In this document: in pieces, positions 50,788 to 60,652 of the stretch | Numbering within the stretch: the stretch's first letter is position 1 | How the letters are laid out: every line of letters begins with the position of its first letter | NCBI RefSeq assembly: GCF_900105415.1 | Contig: NZ_FNSM01000001.1 | Location: 1,488,001 to 1,552,000 of the forward strand | From: Streptomyces sp. TLI_105 | Lineage (GTDB): Bacteria > Actinomycetota > Actinomycetes > Streptomycetales > Streptomycetaceae | Length of the DNA stretch: 64,000 nt | Direction of reading: 5' to 3' | The notes under the pieces: generated by a model | Database searches by the model: none | Told to the model about the DNA's origin: nothing | Seen by the model: only the letters and a program-made list of their open reading frames with translations | Made by a program: the position numbers and the translations under genes

Positions 50788-51846
50788 ATGGATCTTCCGG
50801 TGATGCCGCCCGTGAAACCGATGCTGGCCAAGCCCGTGAAGCGGATCCCGCCCGGGATGCACTACGAGGCGAAGTGGGACGGCTTCCGCGCGATCGTGCA
50901 CCGGGACGGGCCGGAGCTCGTCATCGGCAGCCGGACGGGCAGGCCGCTCACCCGCTACTTCCCCGAGCTGGTCGAGGCGCTGACGGCCCGGCTGCCGGAG
51001 CGCTGCGTCGTCGACGGGGAGATCGTCATCGAGCACGACGGCCGCCTCGACTTCGACCGGCTCGCGGAGCGGATCCATCCGGCCGCCTCCCGCGTCCGTC
51101 TGCTCGCCGAGACCACCCCGGCCCGGTTCATCGCCTTCGACCTGCTCGCCCTCGGGGACGACTCGCTGCTCGACGCGCCGCTGAGCGAGCGCCGGGCGGC
51201 CCTGGAGCGGGTCCTCGCCGGGGTCGACGCGCCCGTCCACCTGGCCCCCGCGACCCGGGACCCCGAGCTCGCGGCGCGCTGGTTCGAGCAGTACGAAGGC
51301 GCCGGCCTCGACGGGGTGATCGCCAAGCCGCTCGACCTGGCGTACCGGCCGGACGCCCGCCTCATGTACAAGATCAAGCACGAGCGGACGGCCGACGTCG
51401 TCGTGGCCGGATACCGCTTCCACAAGAGCGGGCCGGTCGTCGGCTCGCTGCTGCTCGGCCTGTACGACGAGCAGGGCACCCTCCAGCACATCGGCGTGTG
51501 CGCGGCCTTCACCGCCGCCCGCCGCGCCGAGCTCGTCGAGGAGCTGGAGCCGCTCCGGATGGACCCCTCGGACGGGCACCCGTGGGCGGCGTGGACGGAC
51601 GAGGCCGCGCACGAGGAGGCCCGGCTGCCGGGCGCCCCCAGCCGCTGGTCGGGCAAGAAGGACCTGTCGTGGGTGGCGCTGCGGCCGGAGCGGGTCTGCG
51701 AGGTCGGCTACGACCACATGGAGGGGGACCGCTTCCGCCACACCGCCCAGTTCAAGCGGTGGCGCCCGGACCGGACGCCGGAGTCCTGCGGCTACGGACA
51801 GCTGAAGGAGCCCGTCTCGTACGACCTGGCGGAGATCTTCGCGTAG
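50788..51846 (+). CDS. ATP-dependent DNA ligase (LigC/LigD-ligase type)
   Basis: The 352-residue ATP-dependent ligase has the adenylated Lys29 in EAKWDGFRAIV, followed by motifs III (RFIAFDLLAL), IV (DGVIAKPLDLAY) and V (MYKIKHERTADVVV), then an OB-fold domain. No polymerase or nuclease domain is attached. ATG 50788 follows GACAAT by six nucleotides without a Shine-Dalgarno sequence. The divergent LigD-type polymerase gene suggests the pair works together at DNA ends. Confidence 0.92.
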   Translation: MDLPVMPPVKPMLAKPVKRIPPGMHYEAKWDGFRAIVHRDGPELVIGSRTGRPLTRYFPELVEALTARLPERCVVDGEIVIEHDGRLDFDRLAERIHPAASRVRLLAETTPARFIAFDLLALGDDSLLDAPLSERRAALERVLAGVDAPVHLAPATRDPELAARWFEQYEGAGLDGVIAKPLDLAYRPDARLMYKIKHERTADVVVAGYRFHKSGPVVGSLLLGLYDEQGTLQHIGVCAAFTAARRAELVEELEPLRMDPSDGHPWAAWTDEAAHEEARLPGAPSRWSGKKDLSWVALRPERVCEVGYDHMEGDRFRHTAQFKRWRPDRTPESCGYGQLKEPVSYDLAEIFA

Positions 51847-52260
51847 ACCGTGGACGGTGGAGCGAGGGCGGCGGACCGGGGGCGGGGGGCCGCAGGCCCT
51901 GGGCACGGAACACGTGTCGGCGGAAGCAGCCGGACCGGTACGTGAGATGCCACACATTCCACGGCCGGGCCGCCCGCCCCTGACGCCTCGATCCGAGAAC
52001 ACGTTCGACGAACTCCCGAGCGATACGCAAGATCGGTGCGCAAAGCGGCGGCGGTCACCCGCCCCCGTACCTGCGAGAACGCGTCCGGAGCCGGACCGCG
52101 CCCGCGCCGGGTCCGTTCCTCCGGGGCCCGCGCGGCCCTCCGCCGGCGCGCCCCGCCGTCACCCGGCCGCGACACCGCCGTGCCGGAACCCGTACGGTCA
52201 TCCGGTACGTATGGAGAGGAGACCCTTCCGTACCCTCCCCGGACCGACTAGGACTGACCC
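51847..52260. other. 414-nt non-coding gap
   Basis: Open frames cover parts of it (for example 51857-52264 plus strand) but have Arg/Pro/Gly-rich composition without domain features. I see no convincing RNA gene or repeat. The last 60 nt presumably hold the promoter of the 83-residue gene. Confidence 0.5.
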
Positions 52261-52512
52261 GTGATCACCTCGCCCTCGCGCCTCGTTCCCGTCCCCATCC
52301 CCGACAGCGTGGCCGCGATGATCGGCGCCTGCCTGCCGCTGCACGTCCTCCAGGCCGAGGTCGACGCGGACTGCGCGGCGCGCGAGGTGTACCGCTTCCG
52401 GGGACCGCTCTGCGCGGAGGACCGGGCGGACCGCGAGCACGCGCTCGCCGCCCTGGCGCGGGCCAACAAGATCCTCGCCAAGCACCACCCCCGACTGCCC
52501 GTCACCCCCTGA
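52261..52512 (+). CDS. Small conserved-looking hypothetical protein
   Basis: The 83-residue soluble protein starts with GTG and reads as a compact helical fold (IPDSVAAMIGACLPLHVLQA ... DREHALAALARANKILAKHH). Two Cys (GACLP and DCAAREV) and a third in GPLCAEDRAD are present. No family is recognised. It lies 66 nt upstream of the MFS exporter gene, so the two could be co-transcribed. Confidence 0.6.
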   Translation: MITSPSRLVPVPIPDSVAAMIGACLPLHVLQAEVDADCAAREVYRFRGPLCAEDRADREHALAALARANKILAKHHPRLPVTP

Positions 52513-52578
52513 CAGGCCCTCCACCCCTCCGGCCGTCCCCCGCATGCGTGAGGACGGTGGCGGTGTGACGCTGCGAGG

Positions 52579-54672
52579 GTGACCACGACCAGCGACGCAG
52601 CGCCCGCACCCCCGGCCGCCACCGAGCCACCCGTGCTCGACAGCCGCCGCCGCAACATCGTCTTCGGCACGATCATGCTGGGTGTCCTCCTCGCCGCCCT
52701 CGACCAGACGATCGTCGGCACCGCCCTGCCCACGATCGTCTCGGACCTCGGCGGCGCCGCCCACATGTCGTGGGTGGTCACCTCGTACCTGCTGGCGGAG
52801 ACGGTCGCGACCGTCCTCGTCGGCAAGTTCGGCGACCTCTTCGGCCGCAAGGTGATCTTCCAGATCTCCGCGGTCGTCTTCATCACCGGCTCGTTCCTCT
52901 GCGGGCTCGCCACCAACATGACGCTGCTGATCGTCTGGCGCGGCCTCCAGGGCGTCGGCGCCGGCGGTCTGATGGTCACCTCGATGGCGCTCATCGCCGA
53001 TGTGATCCCCCTGCGCGACCGCGGCAAGTACCAGGGCGCGATCGGAGCCGTGTTCGGCGTCTCGACCGTCATCGGCCCGCTCCTCGGCGGTCTGTTCACC
53101 GACCACCTCAGCTGGCGCTGGGCCTTCTACGTGAACGTCCCCATCGCGATCCTCGTCGTCATCGCCGCCGCCCGCTCGATCCCCTCGGTCCGCTCCGCGA
53201 GCCGGCCGGTCATCGACTACGCCGGCATCGCGTTCGTCGCCGTCGGCTCCAGCGCCCTGATCCTGGCGACCAGTTGGGGCGGGAACGAGTACGCCTGGGG
53301 CTCCGGCGTCATCATCGGGCTCTTCGCGGGCGGTCTCGTCGCCCTGGCCCTGTTCTGCTGGGTCGAGACCCGGGCGGTCCAGCCCATGCTGCCCATGCGG
53401 CTGTTCCGGAACCCGGTCTTCACCGTCTGCTCCGTGCTCAGCTTCGTGGTCGGCTTCGCCATGCTCGGCGCGATGACCTTCCTGCCGACCTATCTGCAGT
53501 ACGTCGACGGGGAGTCGGCGACCATGTCCGGCATCCGCACCCTGCCCATGGTCATCGGTCTGCTCATCGCCTCGATCTTCAGCGGCAACGTCGTCAGCAA
53601 GACCGGCCACTACCGGGTCTTCCCCATCGTCGGGTGTCTGGTGATGGGCGTCGGCCTCTTCCTTCTCTCCCTCATGGGGCCGGACACCGGCACCTGGCTG
53701 GAGTCGCTGTACATGTTCGTCCTCGGCGTCGGCATCGGCCTGTGCATGCAGGTCCTGACCATCGCCGTGCAGAACACCGTCGACTACGCCGACCTCGGCA
53801 CCGCCACCTCCGGCGTCACCTTCTTCCGCACCCTCGGCAGCTCCTTCGGCACGGCCGTCTTCGGCACGATCTACGCCAACTCCCTCCGGCCCAACCTCAC
53901 CAGCGGGGTCGTCGAGGCCGCCGCCGTCGCCAGGCGCCTCGGCGTGGACTCGGCCGGGATCGCGCAGGCCGCGCAGAGCCCGGCCGGCCTGCACGCTCTC
54001 CCGGACCGGGTCGCCGAGCCGATCGTCCAGGCGTACGCGGACACCCTGCAGACCGTCTTCCTCTGGACGGTGCCGGTCGCGGCCGTCGGCTTCGTCGTCG
54101 CCCTCTTCCTCAAGCAGGTCGAGCTGCGCGACTCGGCCCGCTCCGCCGCCCCCGACATGGGCGAGGGCTTCGGCTCCCCCACCATGTCCGGCGACTCGGA
54201 GAGGCTCCTCGAACTGGTCGTCGGCCGGATCCTGCGGCGCACCGACTACGAGACGGCCCGGAGGATCGTCGCCGCGTCCGACACCCGGCTCGACATGGCC
54301 GGGGCCTGGGCGGTGATGCAGGTCGAACTCTTCACGCGGACGGTCGGGCACGCGAGCCTCGGCCTGATCTCGGCCGGCCGGCGGGTGCCGCCCGAGGTGC
54401 TGCTGCCGGTCTTCGACCGGATGGTCGACGAGGGCTTCCTCACCCGCGACGGCAATCTGCTCTCCCACACGCCGGCGGGCAAGCGCGAGGCGGACGTCAT
54501 CACACACGCCTGGGGCGAGTGGCTCTCCGACGTGGTCGCGCAGGAGCGCGGCCGGCCCAGCGGGCCCGAGCTGCGGGTGGCGACGGACGCCATCGCCAAG
54601 AAGATCGTCGCCGAGGACCTCGCGAGCGGGCTCCCGAGGGAACGGGTGACGGTGGGCGCGGGCGCGCGCTGA
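52579..54672 (+). CDS. MFS drug exporter (DHA2 type) with an extra C-terminal domain
   Basis: The 697-residue protein has a 14-helix DHA2 antiporter core (about residues 25-515) with the family motifs [48 protein letters not shown] and [18 protein letters not shown]. It then has a cytoplasmic tail of about 175 residues. The tail includes a winged-helix-like stretch ([40 protein letters not shown]) resembling MarR wings. Start GTG 52579. Substrate unknown. Confidence 0.9.
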   Translation: MTTTSDAAPAPPAATEPPVLDSRRRNIVFGTIMLGVLLAALDQTIVGTALPTIVSDLGGAAHMSWVVTSYLLAETVATVLVGKFGDLFGRKVIFQISAVVFITGSFLCGLATNMTLLIVWRGLQGVGAGGLMVTSMALIADVIPLRDRGKYQGAIGAVFGVSTVIGPLLGGLFTDHLSWRWAFYVNVPIAILVVIAAARSIPSVRSASRPVIDYAGIAFVAVGSSALILATSWGGNEYAWGSGVIIGLFAGGLVALALFCWVETRAVQPMLPMRLFRNPVFTVCSVLSFVVGFAMLGAMTFLPTYLQYVDGESATMSGIRTLPMVIGLLIASIFSGNVVSKTGHYRVFPIVGCLVMGVGLFLLSLMGPDTGTWLESLYMFVLGVGIGLCMQVLTIAVQNTVDYADLGTATSGVTFFRTLGSSFGTAVFGTIYANSLRPNLTSGVVEAAAVARRLGVDSAGIAQAAQSPAGLHALPDRVAEPIVQAYADTLQTVFLWTVPVAAVGFVVALFLKQVELRDSARSAAPDMGEGFGSPTMSGDSERLLELVVGRILRRTDYETARRIVAASDTRLDMAGAWAVMQVELFTRTVGHASLGLISAGRRVPPEVLLPVFDRMVDEGFLTRDGNLLSHTPAGKREADVITHAWGEWLSDVVAQERGRPSGPELRVATDAIAKKIVAEDLASGLPRERVTVGAGAR

Positions 54673-54707
54673 GCCGGGAGCCGGCCCGGCCGGGCAAGAG
54701 GCCCGGC

Positions 54708-55154
54708 TCAGTCGAGGAAGTCGCCGTCCACGTACACCCACGCACCCTCGTGGCGGGCGAAACGGCTCCGCTCGTGGAGGGAACCGGCCTCGCCCCCGTG
54801 GAGGTAGCGGGCCGTGAAGGTGACGGTGCCGTGCTGGTGGAAGGCCGTGCCCTCGGTGGCCCCCTCGATCTCCAGACCGGCCCAGCGCGTCCCGGGGTCG
54901 AAGTCCACCTCTCCCGGCCGTGTCCCCGGCGCCCAGGTGCGCAGCAGATAGGCCTCGTCGCGGACGACGAAGGCGCTGTAGCGGGAGCGCATGAGGAGCT
55001 CGGCGGTGGGCGCCGTGCCGCCGGTGCCCGAGTGGAACCGGCCGCAGCACGCGCCGTACGCGGCGTCGAGACCGCAGGGGCAGGGCGAGGTCGCGGTCAC
55101 GGCGGGCGCGGCGGCGGCCGGGGACGTGCGGGGGCGGGTCTTGCGTCGGGACAT
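54708..55154 (-). CDS. YchJ-family SEC-C/NTF2-like protein
   Basis: The 148-residue protein has an SEC-C zinc motif (CPCGLDAAYGACCGRFH, residues about 24-40) followed by an NTF2-like domain (ELLMRSRYSAFVVRDEAYLL ... HERSRFARHEGAWVYVDGDF). It is typical of the UPF0225/YchJ family. Function unknown; the Cys cluster may bind zinc. ATG 55154 was chosen because the open frame upstream is antisense to the GH4 gene. Confidence 0.88.
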   Translation of the reverse strand: MSRRKTRPRTSPAAAAPAVTATSPCPCGLDAAYGACCGRFHSGTGGTAPTAELLMRSRYSAFVVRDEAYLLRTWAPGTRPGEVDFDPGTRWAGLEIEGATEGTAFHQHGTVTFTARYLHGGEAGSLHERSRFARHEGAWVYVDGDFLD

Positions 55155-55268
55155 GGCGTCATTGTCCCCCACCCGGAGGGCCGCGGAGGCGCCCGGCATG
55201 TGGACGTCCCCGTGGACGGCGGCCCGGAATCCCGCTGCTCGGAGAGCCCGCCCGAGTAGCGTACGAGC

Positions 55269-56621
55269 ATGAAACTGACGATTCTCGGAGGCGGCGGATT
55301 CCGGGTGCCGCTGGTGTACGGCGCCCTGCTCGGCGACCACGCCGAGGGGCGGGTCACCCACGTCACCCTGTACGACCTCGACGAGGGGCGGCTCTCGGCC
55401 ATCGCGCGGGTCCTCGCGGACCAGGCGGAGGGGGTTCCGGACGCGCCGGCGGTGACGGCGACGACGGACCTCGACGAGGCGCTGCGCGGGGCGGACTTCG
55501 TGTTCTCGGCGATCCGGGTCGGCGGTCTGGAGGGGCGGGCGGCCGACGAGCGGATCGCGCTCGCCGAGGGCGTGCTCGGCCAGGAGACGGTGGGGGCGGG
55601 CGGCATCGCGTACGGGCTGCGGACCGTGCCCGTGGCGGTGCGCATCGCCCGGAGGATCGCCGAACTCGCCCCCGAGGCCTGGGTCATCAACTTCACCAAC
55701 CCGGCCGGGCTGGTCACGGAGGCGATGTCCCGGGTGCTCGGCGACCGGGTCGTCGGCATCTGCGACTCCCCCGTGGGCCTCGGCCGCCGGGTCGCCCGCG
55801 TCCTGGGCGCGAACCCGGACGAGGCCTGGATCGACTACGTGGGCCTCAACCACCTGGGCTGGCTGCGGGGACTGCGGGTCGGCGGCCGGGACGTGCTGCC
55901 GCGGCTGCTCGCCGACGAGGAGGCGCTCGGCTCCTTCGAGGAGGGCCGGCTCTTCGGCCCGGAGTGGCTGCGCTCGCTCGGCGCGATCCCCAACGAGTAC
56001 CTGCACTACTACTACTTCAACCGGGAGGCAGTCCACGCCTACCGGACGGCCGAGCGGACGCGCGGAGCGTACCTGCGGGACCAACAGGGCGCCTTCTACG
56101 AGGAGATGAGCAAGCCCGGCGCCCCGGGCACCACCGCCCTCGACACCTGGCACCGCACGCTCGCCGACCGCGAGGCCACCTACATGGCCGCCAACCGGGA
56201 GGCCGCCGGGATCGGGGAGCGCGACGAGGAGGACCTGGAGTCGGGCGGCTACGAGAAGGTGGCGCTCGCGCTCATGCGGGCGATCGCCCGGGACGAGCGG
56301 ACCACGCTGATCCTCAACGTGCGCAACGGCTCGACGCTCTCGGTGCTCGACGCGGACGCGGTGATCGAGGTGCCGTGCTTCGTGGACGCGAACGGCGCCC
56401 ACCCGGTGTCGGTGGCCCCGCTGCCGTACCACGCCGTCGGTCTGGTGACCGCCGTGAAGGCGGTGGAGCGCGAGGTCCTCGCCGCCGTGGAGAGCGGCTC
56501 GCGGGCGACGGCCGTCAAGGCCTTCGCGCTGCACCCGCTGGTGGACTCGGTGGCGGTGGCCCGCCGACTCGTGGAGGGCTACACGGCGGAGCACCCGGGA
56601 CTGGCCTGGCTGCGAAGCTGA
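55269..56621 (+). CDS. GH4-family glycosidase (6-phospho-beta-glucosidase-like)
   Basis: The 450-residue NAD+- and metal-dependent glycosidase starts with the Rossmann signature KLTILGGGGFRVPLVYGALL. Family segments are NFTNPAGLVTEAMSRVLG, GICDSPVGLGRRVARVLG with the metal-binding Cys, and YVGLNHLGWLRGLRVGG with the metal-binding His. GH4 enzymes hydrolyse by an oxidation-elimination mechanism. Sequence favours phospho-beta-glucosidases. ATG 55269 follows TAGCGT by six nucleotides (leaderless-type). No PTS or transporter gene is adjacent. Confidence 0.92.
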   Translation: MKLTILGGGGFRVPLVYGALLGDHAEGRVTHVTLYDLDEGRLSAIARVLADQAEGVPDAPAVTATTDLDEALRGADFVFSAIRVGGLEGRAADERIALAEGVLGQETVGAGGIAYGLRTVPVAVRIARRIAELAPEAWVINFTNPAGLVTEAMSRVLGDRVVGICDSPVGLGRRVARVLGANPDEAWIDYVGLNHLGWLRGLRVGGRDVLPRLLADEEALGSFEEGRLFGPEWLRSLGAIPNEYLHYYYFNREAVHAYRTAERTRGAYLRDQQGAFYEEMSKPGAPGTTALDTWHRTLADREATYMAANREAAGIGERDEEDLESGGYEKVALALMRAIARDERTTLILNVRNGSTLSVLDADAVIEVPCFVDANGAHPVSVAPLPYHAVGLVTAVKAVEREVLAAVESGSRATAVKAFALHPLVDSVAVARRLVEGYTAEHPGLAWLRS

Positions 56622-56694
56622 GATGGCCGAGCGACGAACGGACGGCTGACGAACACCTTTACGAGGCAGGGGGCGCGGCCTAGGCTCGCGCCCC

Positions 56695-58584
56695 ATGACC
56701 TCACAGCGCAAGGGAGTTCGACGTGCGGCGGCCCGCCTCGCCGCGGTCTGTCTGCTGGCCGCCGGGCTGGTGGGAACCACGCCGGCGGCCGCCGGGACAC
56801 CCACGTCGGGCGGGGGGCCGGCCGTCGTCCCCGTGCAGACCACCGGGCCCGCCGACCGGCGGTTCAACCTGGTGTTCATGGGCGACGGCTACACCGCGGC
56901 GGAGATGCCGGCGTTCCGGACGGACCTGGAACGGCACCTCGACACCCTGTGGAGCATCGAGCCCTTCGCCTCGTACCGCTCGTACATCAACGTGTGGGCG
57001 GTGGAGGTCCCCTCGGCGGAGTCCGGCGTGGACTGCGACCCGGGTCTCACCGCCCCCGCCCGCGACACGGCGCTCGACATGGGCTTCTGGGGCGGCTGCG
57101 ATCCGGACAGCGTGCAGCGGCTGCTCACCGTCGACAGCCGGAAGGCCGGCGCGCTCGCCGACCTCGTCCCCGGCACCAGTCGCGCCAACCGGCAGGTCGT
57201 CGCCCTCGCCCACAGCGACACCTACGGCGGCGCGGGCGGGAGTTACGCCACGGCCTCCGGCGGCAACGCGCTCTCCTCGCTCATCACCCCGCACGAGATA
57301 GGGCATTCGCTCGGCGGCCTCCAGGACGAGTACGACTACTACGCGCGCGGGGTCCCGGGCGGGTCCTACGAGGGTCCCGAACCCTCCTCCACCCACCACA
57401 CGCTCCTGACGGAGGGGCAGATGCGGGAGCAGCGGGCCAAGTGGTGGCGCTGGCTCGGCGAGGAGAGCGAGTCCGGCGGGGTCATCGGCCGCCACGAGGG
57501 CGGGATGTACAGCACGAAGGGCGTCTGGCGCCCGAGCCGGCACTCCCTCATGAAGACCCTCGGCTACGCCTTCGACCAGGTGGAGCGCGAGGTGATGGTC
57601 CGGGCGATCTCGGCGAAGGTGAACCTGGTCCAGGACCACACCCCGGACACGGCGCCGATCGGGGCGGACCGCACGGTGTGGGTGGACACCCTGCACCCGG
57701 TGGGCGGCGCGCTCTCCGTGACCTGGAAGCTGGACGGACGGACCCTCGACACCCGCGGCGCCCGCACCGTCGACCTGCGCGGGCTGCGGGTCTCCCCCGG
57801 GACGCACACCCTGACGGCGACGGTCACCGACCCGACGCCCTTCGTCCGCGACCCGGCGGTCCGCGCCTCGGCGGCGCTCACCCGGACGATCAGCTGGACG
57901 GTGGACCCGTCGCTGACCACCGTGCGGAGTCCGGAGGTTCCCGGCTTCACCGGGCACACCCCGACCGGCTCCCCCGTCGGCTCCCGGAGCGTCGTCCACG
58001 CGGAGACCACCCACGCCGTGGACGCCACCCCCGCCGTGCGCTGGCGGCTGGACGGCCGGCCGGTCGCGACGGCCGACCGGGACGACCGTGACCTGGACCT
58101 GCGCGCGCTGCGGATCGCGCCCGGGACGCACACCCTCACGGCCCGTCTCGCGGGCACGGACGAGGAGTTGGGCTGGACGGTGGACGCCCGCCCGGCCACG
58201 GCCGCGTACGAACTGTCCGAGCCGCTGCGGACGGTACGGCGTCCCGGGCGCCCCGTGGAGTACGTCTACGACGGCGCGTTCACGATGCGGCTGACCGCGC
58301 GGGACGACCAGGAGGGCGCCGCGGTGAGCCAGTTCCGGGTCGACGGCGACGGCTGGTACACGTACTACGGCTGGCCGACGGACGCCTCCGCGCCCTTCCG
58401 CTTCTCGCCGGGCGGCACGGTGATCGACGACCTGGTGTACGGGAAGCTGGGCCGGAGCCGGGCGGTGCCGTGGGACGACGCGACCCCGGACTACGGCACG
58501 CACACCGTCGAGTACCGGACGATCGACGCGGCCGGAAACATCGGCCGGGCGCGGAGCTTCCTGGTGACGCTGCTGGAGCCGTAG
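56695..58584 (+). CDS. Secreted M64-family (IgA-peptidase-like) metallopeptidase
   Basis: The 629-residue preprotein has a signal peptide (AAVCLLAAGLVGTTPAAAG) and then the M64 catalytic domain with the metzincin-like zinc motif H200-E201-x2-H204 in TPHEIGHSLGGLQDEYD. From about residue 310 two Ig-like modules (VTWKLDGRTLDTRGARTVDL and VRWRLDGRPVATADR, each with APGTHTLTA) follow. ATG 56695 is 8 nt past TAGGCT without a Shine-Dalgarno sequence. It probably degrades extracellular protein. Confidence 0.9.
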   Translation: MTSQRKGVRRAAARLAAVCLLAAGLVGTTPAAAGTPTSGGGPAVVPVQTTGPADRRFNLVFMGDGYTAAEMPAFRTDLERHLDTLWSIEPFASYRSYINVWAVEVPSAESGVDCDPGLTAPARDTALDMGFWGGCDPDSVQRLLTVDSRKAGALADLVPGTSRANRQVVALAHSDTYGGAGGSYATASGGNALSSLITPHEIGHSLGGLQDEYDYYARGVPGGSYEGPEPSSTHHTLLTEGQMREQRAKWWRWLGEESESGGVIGRHEGGMYSTKGVWRPSRHSLMKTLGYAFDQVEREVMVRAISAKVNLVQDHTPDTAPIGADRTVWVDTLHPVGGALSVTWKLDGRTLDTRGARTVDLRGLRVSPGTHTLTATVTDPTPFVRDPAVRASAALTRTISWTVDPSLTTVRSPEVPGFTGHTPTGSPVGSRSVVHAETTHAVDATPAVRWRLDGRPVATADRDDRDLDLRALRIAPGTHTLTARLAGTDEELGWTVDARPATAAYELSEPLRTVRRPGRPVEYVYDGAFTMRLTARDDQEGAAVSQFRVDGDGWYTYYGWPTDASAPFRFSPGGTVIDDLVYGKLGRSRAVPWDDATPDYGTHTVEYRTIDAAGNIGRARSFLVTLLEP

Positions 58585-58589
58585 CAGGA

Positions 58590-58628
58590 CGAAGGGGGCC
58601 CGCCGACGATGTCGGCGGGCCCCCTTCG
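58590..58628. terminator. Perfect 18-bp terminator between convergent genes
   Basis: The 58590-58607 arm pairs fully with 58611-58628 around GAT, right after the M64 stop. It also stands before the convergent methyltransferase stop at 58660. Confidence 0.9.
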
Positions 58629-58659
58629 CGTACGGACCGTCTCTCGCGTACGGATCGGG

Positions 58660-59466
58660 TCAGGGCTTGCGGGCCACCGCGGCCCACCCCGGGATGGGGT
58701 CGTCGCCCTGGACCGGGACGGGCTCGCCCAGCTCCGGGTGCCACTCGGCGGTGAGCGAGACCCCGGGCTCGACGAACTCGAGACCGTCGAAGAACGCGGC
58801 CAGCTCGTCGCGCGAGCGGGGCCGCAGGGTCAGGCCGCGCGCCTTGTACATGGCAGCGGCCTGCGCCGCGCCCTCGGGGTTGAAGTCCCCGGTGACGTGC
58901 GAGAGGACGAGGTAGCTGCCCGGCGCGAGCTTCTCGACGATCTTGGAGACCAGTTCGTACGCGCCGTCCTCGTCCCCCACGAAGTGCAGCAGGGCGAGCA
59001 TCGACAGTGCGATGGGCTGGTCGAAATCAAGGACCTTTCCGGCCCTTTCGAGGATGACCTCGGGCTCGCGGGCGTCCGCCTGGATGTACTCGGTGGCCCC
59101 CTCCGGGGTCGAGCGCAGCAGGGCGGCCGCGTGCGCGAGCACGATCGGGTCGTTGTCGCAGTAGACGATGCGGGACTCCGGCGCGGCCTCCTGCGCGATC
59201 TGGTGCAGGTTGGGCTCGGTCGGGATGCCCGTGCCGACGTCCAGGTACTGACGGACGCCGTGGGCGCTGAGCCAGCGGATGGCGCGGTGCATGAAGGCCC
59301 GGTTGACGCGGGCCATGTCCCGGCCCCGGGCGTCGACGGTGAGCAGCTGGCGTGCCATCGCCTCGTCGACCGGGTAGTTGTCCTTGCCGCCCAGGAACCA
59401 GTCGTACATGCGCGCCGGATGCGGCTTGCTGGTGTCGATCCGTACGGATGCGGGGTCCTGGGTCAT
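58660..59466 (-). CDS. SAM-dependent methyltransferase of the actinobacterial PF04672 type
   Basis: The 268-residue protein matches the S-adenosyl methyltransferase family common in Streptomyces. It starts IDTSKPHPARMYDWFLGGKD and contains YLDVGTGIPTEPNLHQIAQ (SAM loop), VYCDNDPIVLAHAAALL, and ALSMLALLHFVGDEDGAYEL. Substrate unknown; such genes are frequently linked to regulatory HTH genes. Here it is 73 nt downstream of the DUF397 gene on the same strand. Confidence 0.9.
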   Translation of the reverse strand: MTQDPASVRIDTSKPHPARMYDWFLGGKDNYPVDEAMARQLLTVDARGRDMARVNRAFMHRAIRWLSAHGVRQYLDVGTGIPTEPNLHQIAQEAAPESRIVYCDNDPIVLAHAAALLRSTPEGATEYIQADAREPEVILERAGKVLDFDQPIALSMLALLHFVGDEDGAYELVSKIVEKLAPGSYLVLSHVTGDFNPEGAAQAAAMYKARGLTLRPRSRDELAAFFDGLEFVEPGVSLTAEWHPELGEPVPVQGDDPIPGWAAVARKP

Positions 59467-59539
59467 CGGCTCTCCTGGTCGGGATGAACGGGTGGCGCTG
59501 CTACAAGAGTTACGCGATGGTAGGGCTGGGACGGAAGGT

Positions 59540-59776
59540 TCAGGTGAGCAGAAAGTCAGCCTGACCGGATTTGGCGCCCTGGATGAAAGCGGCGATCTCC
59601 CCGTGGGTGTAGATGAGCGCTGGTCCTCCAGGGTCTGCGGACTGTCGCACGGCGACTCTGCCGTCGGCCAGCTTCATGGCCTCCACGCAGTTGCCCCCGT
59701 TCCCACCGCTCCAGGGCTTGTGCCAACCCTCGGCACCGAGCTCCGCGGCGGGCATGCCGTTGTATATGCGATCCAT
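59540..59776 (-). CDS. DUF397 protein
   Basis: The 78-residue DUF397 protein has the signature GWHKPWSGGNGGNCVEAMKL, VAVRQSADPGGPALIYTHGE and a hydrophobic end. In Streptomyces DUF397 proteins almost always follow an XRE/DUF5753 regulator, as here, where it starts at the nucleotide after that gene ends. It probably binds or opposes the partner regulator. Confidence 0.93.
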   Translation of the reverse strand: MDRIYNGMPAAELGAEGWHKPWSGGNGGNCVEAMKLADGRVAVRQSADPGGPALIYTHGEIAAFIQGAKSGQADFLLT

Positions 59777-60652
59777 TCACAGCTCCTTGCGGAGATTCCG
59801 GAGAATCTCCTTCGTGCGTTGTGCAGTCGCGGCCTGCGCCGCCATGCGGTCCATGACCTCCAGGTGGGATGCCACCTCGGGACGCGCGTCGAGATAGACC
59901 GCGCCGGTCAGGTACTCGCTGTAGACCATGTCCGGGAGTTCGGGCATGGCGAAGCGGAAGAGGACGAACGGTCCGTAGGTGCCGGGGTGGTGGCCGGACG
60001 CGAACTCCGCGATCTGCAGGGTGACGTTCGGCAGCTCGGACGCTTCGAGCAGCCGGTCGAGCTGGTCGCGCATCACTTCGGGCCCGTCACCGACCGGTCG
60101 GCGGAACACCGTCTCGTCCATGATCACCCAGAGCTTCGGGGCGTCGTCCCTGGTCAGCAGGGACTGGCGCTCCATCCGCAGGGCTACATGGCGCTCGGCG
60201 TCCTCGTCCTTGCCGGCATCACTGCCGACACCGACCGCCCCGCTGCGCAGAATGGCGCGGGCGTACTCCTCGGTCTGGAGCAGACCGGGGACGAACTGGG
60301 GTTCATAGGCCCGGATGAGGCTGGCCGCCCCCTCCAGGCTGACGTACATGGAGAACCAGCCGGGCAGCACGTCGTGGAACCGCTGCCACCAGCCGGGGAG
60401 GTTGGCCTCCTCCGCGAGGGCGATGAAGCCCTCCGCCTCGGAGTCCGTGATCCCGTACTCCTTCAACAGGAGCTGCACGTACGGGATCTTCAGCGCGACC
60501 TCGGCGGTCTCCATCCGCCGGACGGTGGCCGGGGCCACCCGGAGGATCTTCGCCGCCTCTTCCCGCTTCATGCCGGCCCGCTCACGCAGGTCCTGCAGAC
60601 GCTTCCCGAGGACGACCTGTCCCACCGTGGGGGCGGACCGCGGCTCGCTCAC
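59777..60652 (-). CDS. XRE-family regulator with DUF5753-type sensor domain (WhiJ-like)
   Basis: The 291-residue protein has an N-terminal XRE helix-turn-helix (LGKRLQDLRERAGMKREEAA, RVAPATVRRMETAEVALKI). Its C-terminal DUF5753 domain (about 100-280) includes YEPQFVPGLLQTEEYARAIL and MRDQLDRLLEASELPNVTLQ. Start GTG 60652 with GGGGAGG seven nucleotides upstream. With DUF397 directly downstream and an ATPase gene divergent, it has the layout of WhiJ/AbaA-like developmental loci. Confidence 0.92.
   Translation of the reverse strand: MSEPRSAPTVGQVVLGKRLQDLRERAGMKREEAAKILRVAPATVRRMETAEVALKIPYVQLLLKEYGITDSEAEGFIALAEEANLPGWWQRFHDVLPGWFSMYVSLEGAASLIRAYEPQFVPGLLQTEEYARAILRSGAVGVGSDAGKDEDAERHVALRMERQSLLTRDDAPKLWVIMDETVFRRPVGDGPEVMRDQLDRLLEASELPNVTLQIAEFASGHHPGTYGPFVLFRFAMPELPDMVYSEYLTGAVYLDARPEVASHLEVMDRMAAQAATAQRTKEILRNLRKEL

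Noticed and set aside
51857..52264. 135-codon plus-strand frame in the 414-nt gap.
   Set aside because: It has extreme Arg/Pro content, no ribosome binding site and overlaps the GTG-started small gene. I found no domain or membrane feature.
59540..60652. Classical toxin-antitoxin pair.
   Set aside because: DUF397 and XRE/DUF5753 proteins form a regulatory family in Streptomyces; no toxin fold or catalytic motif is seen.
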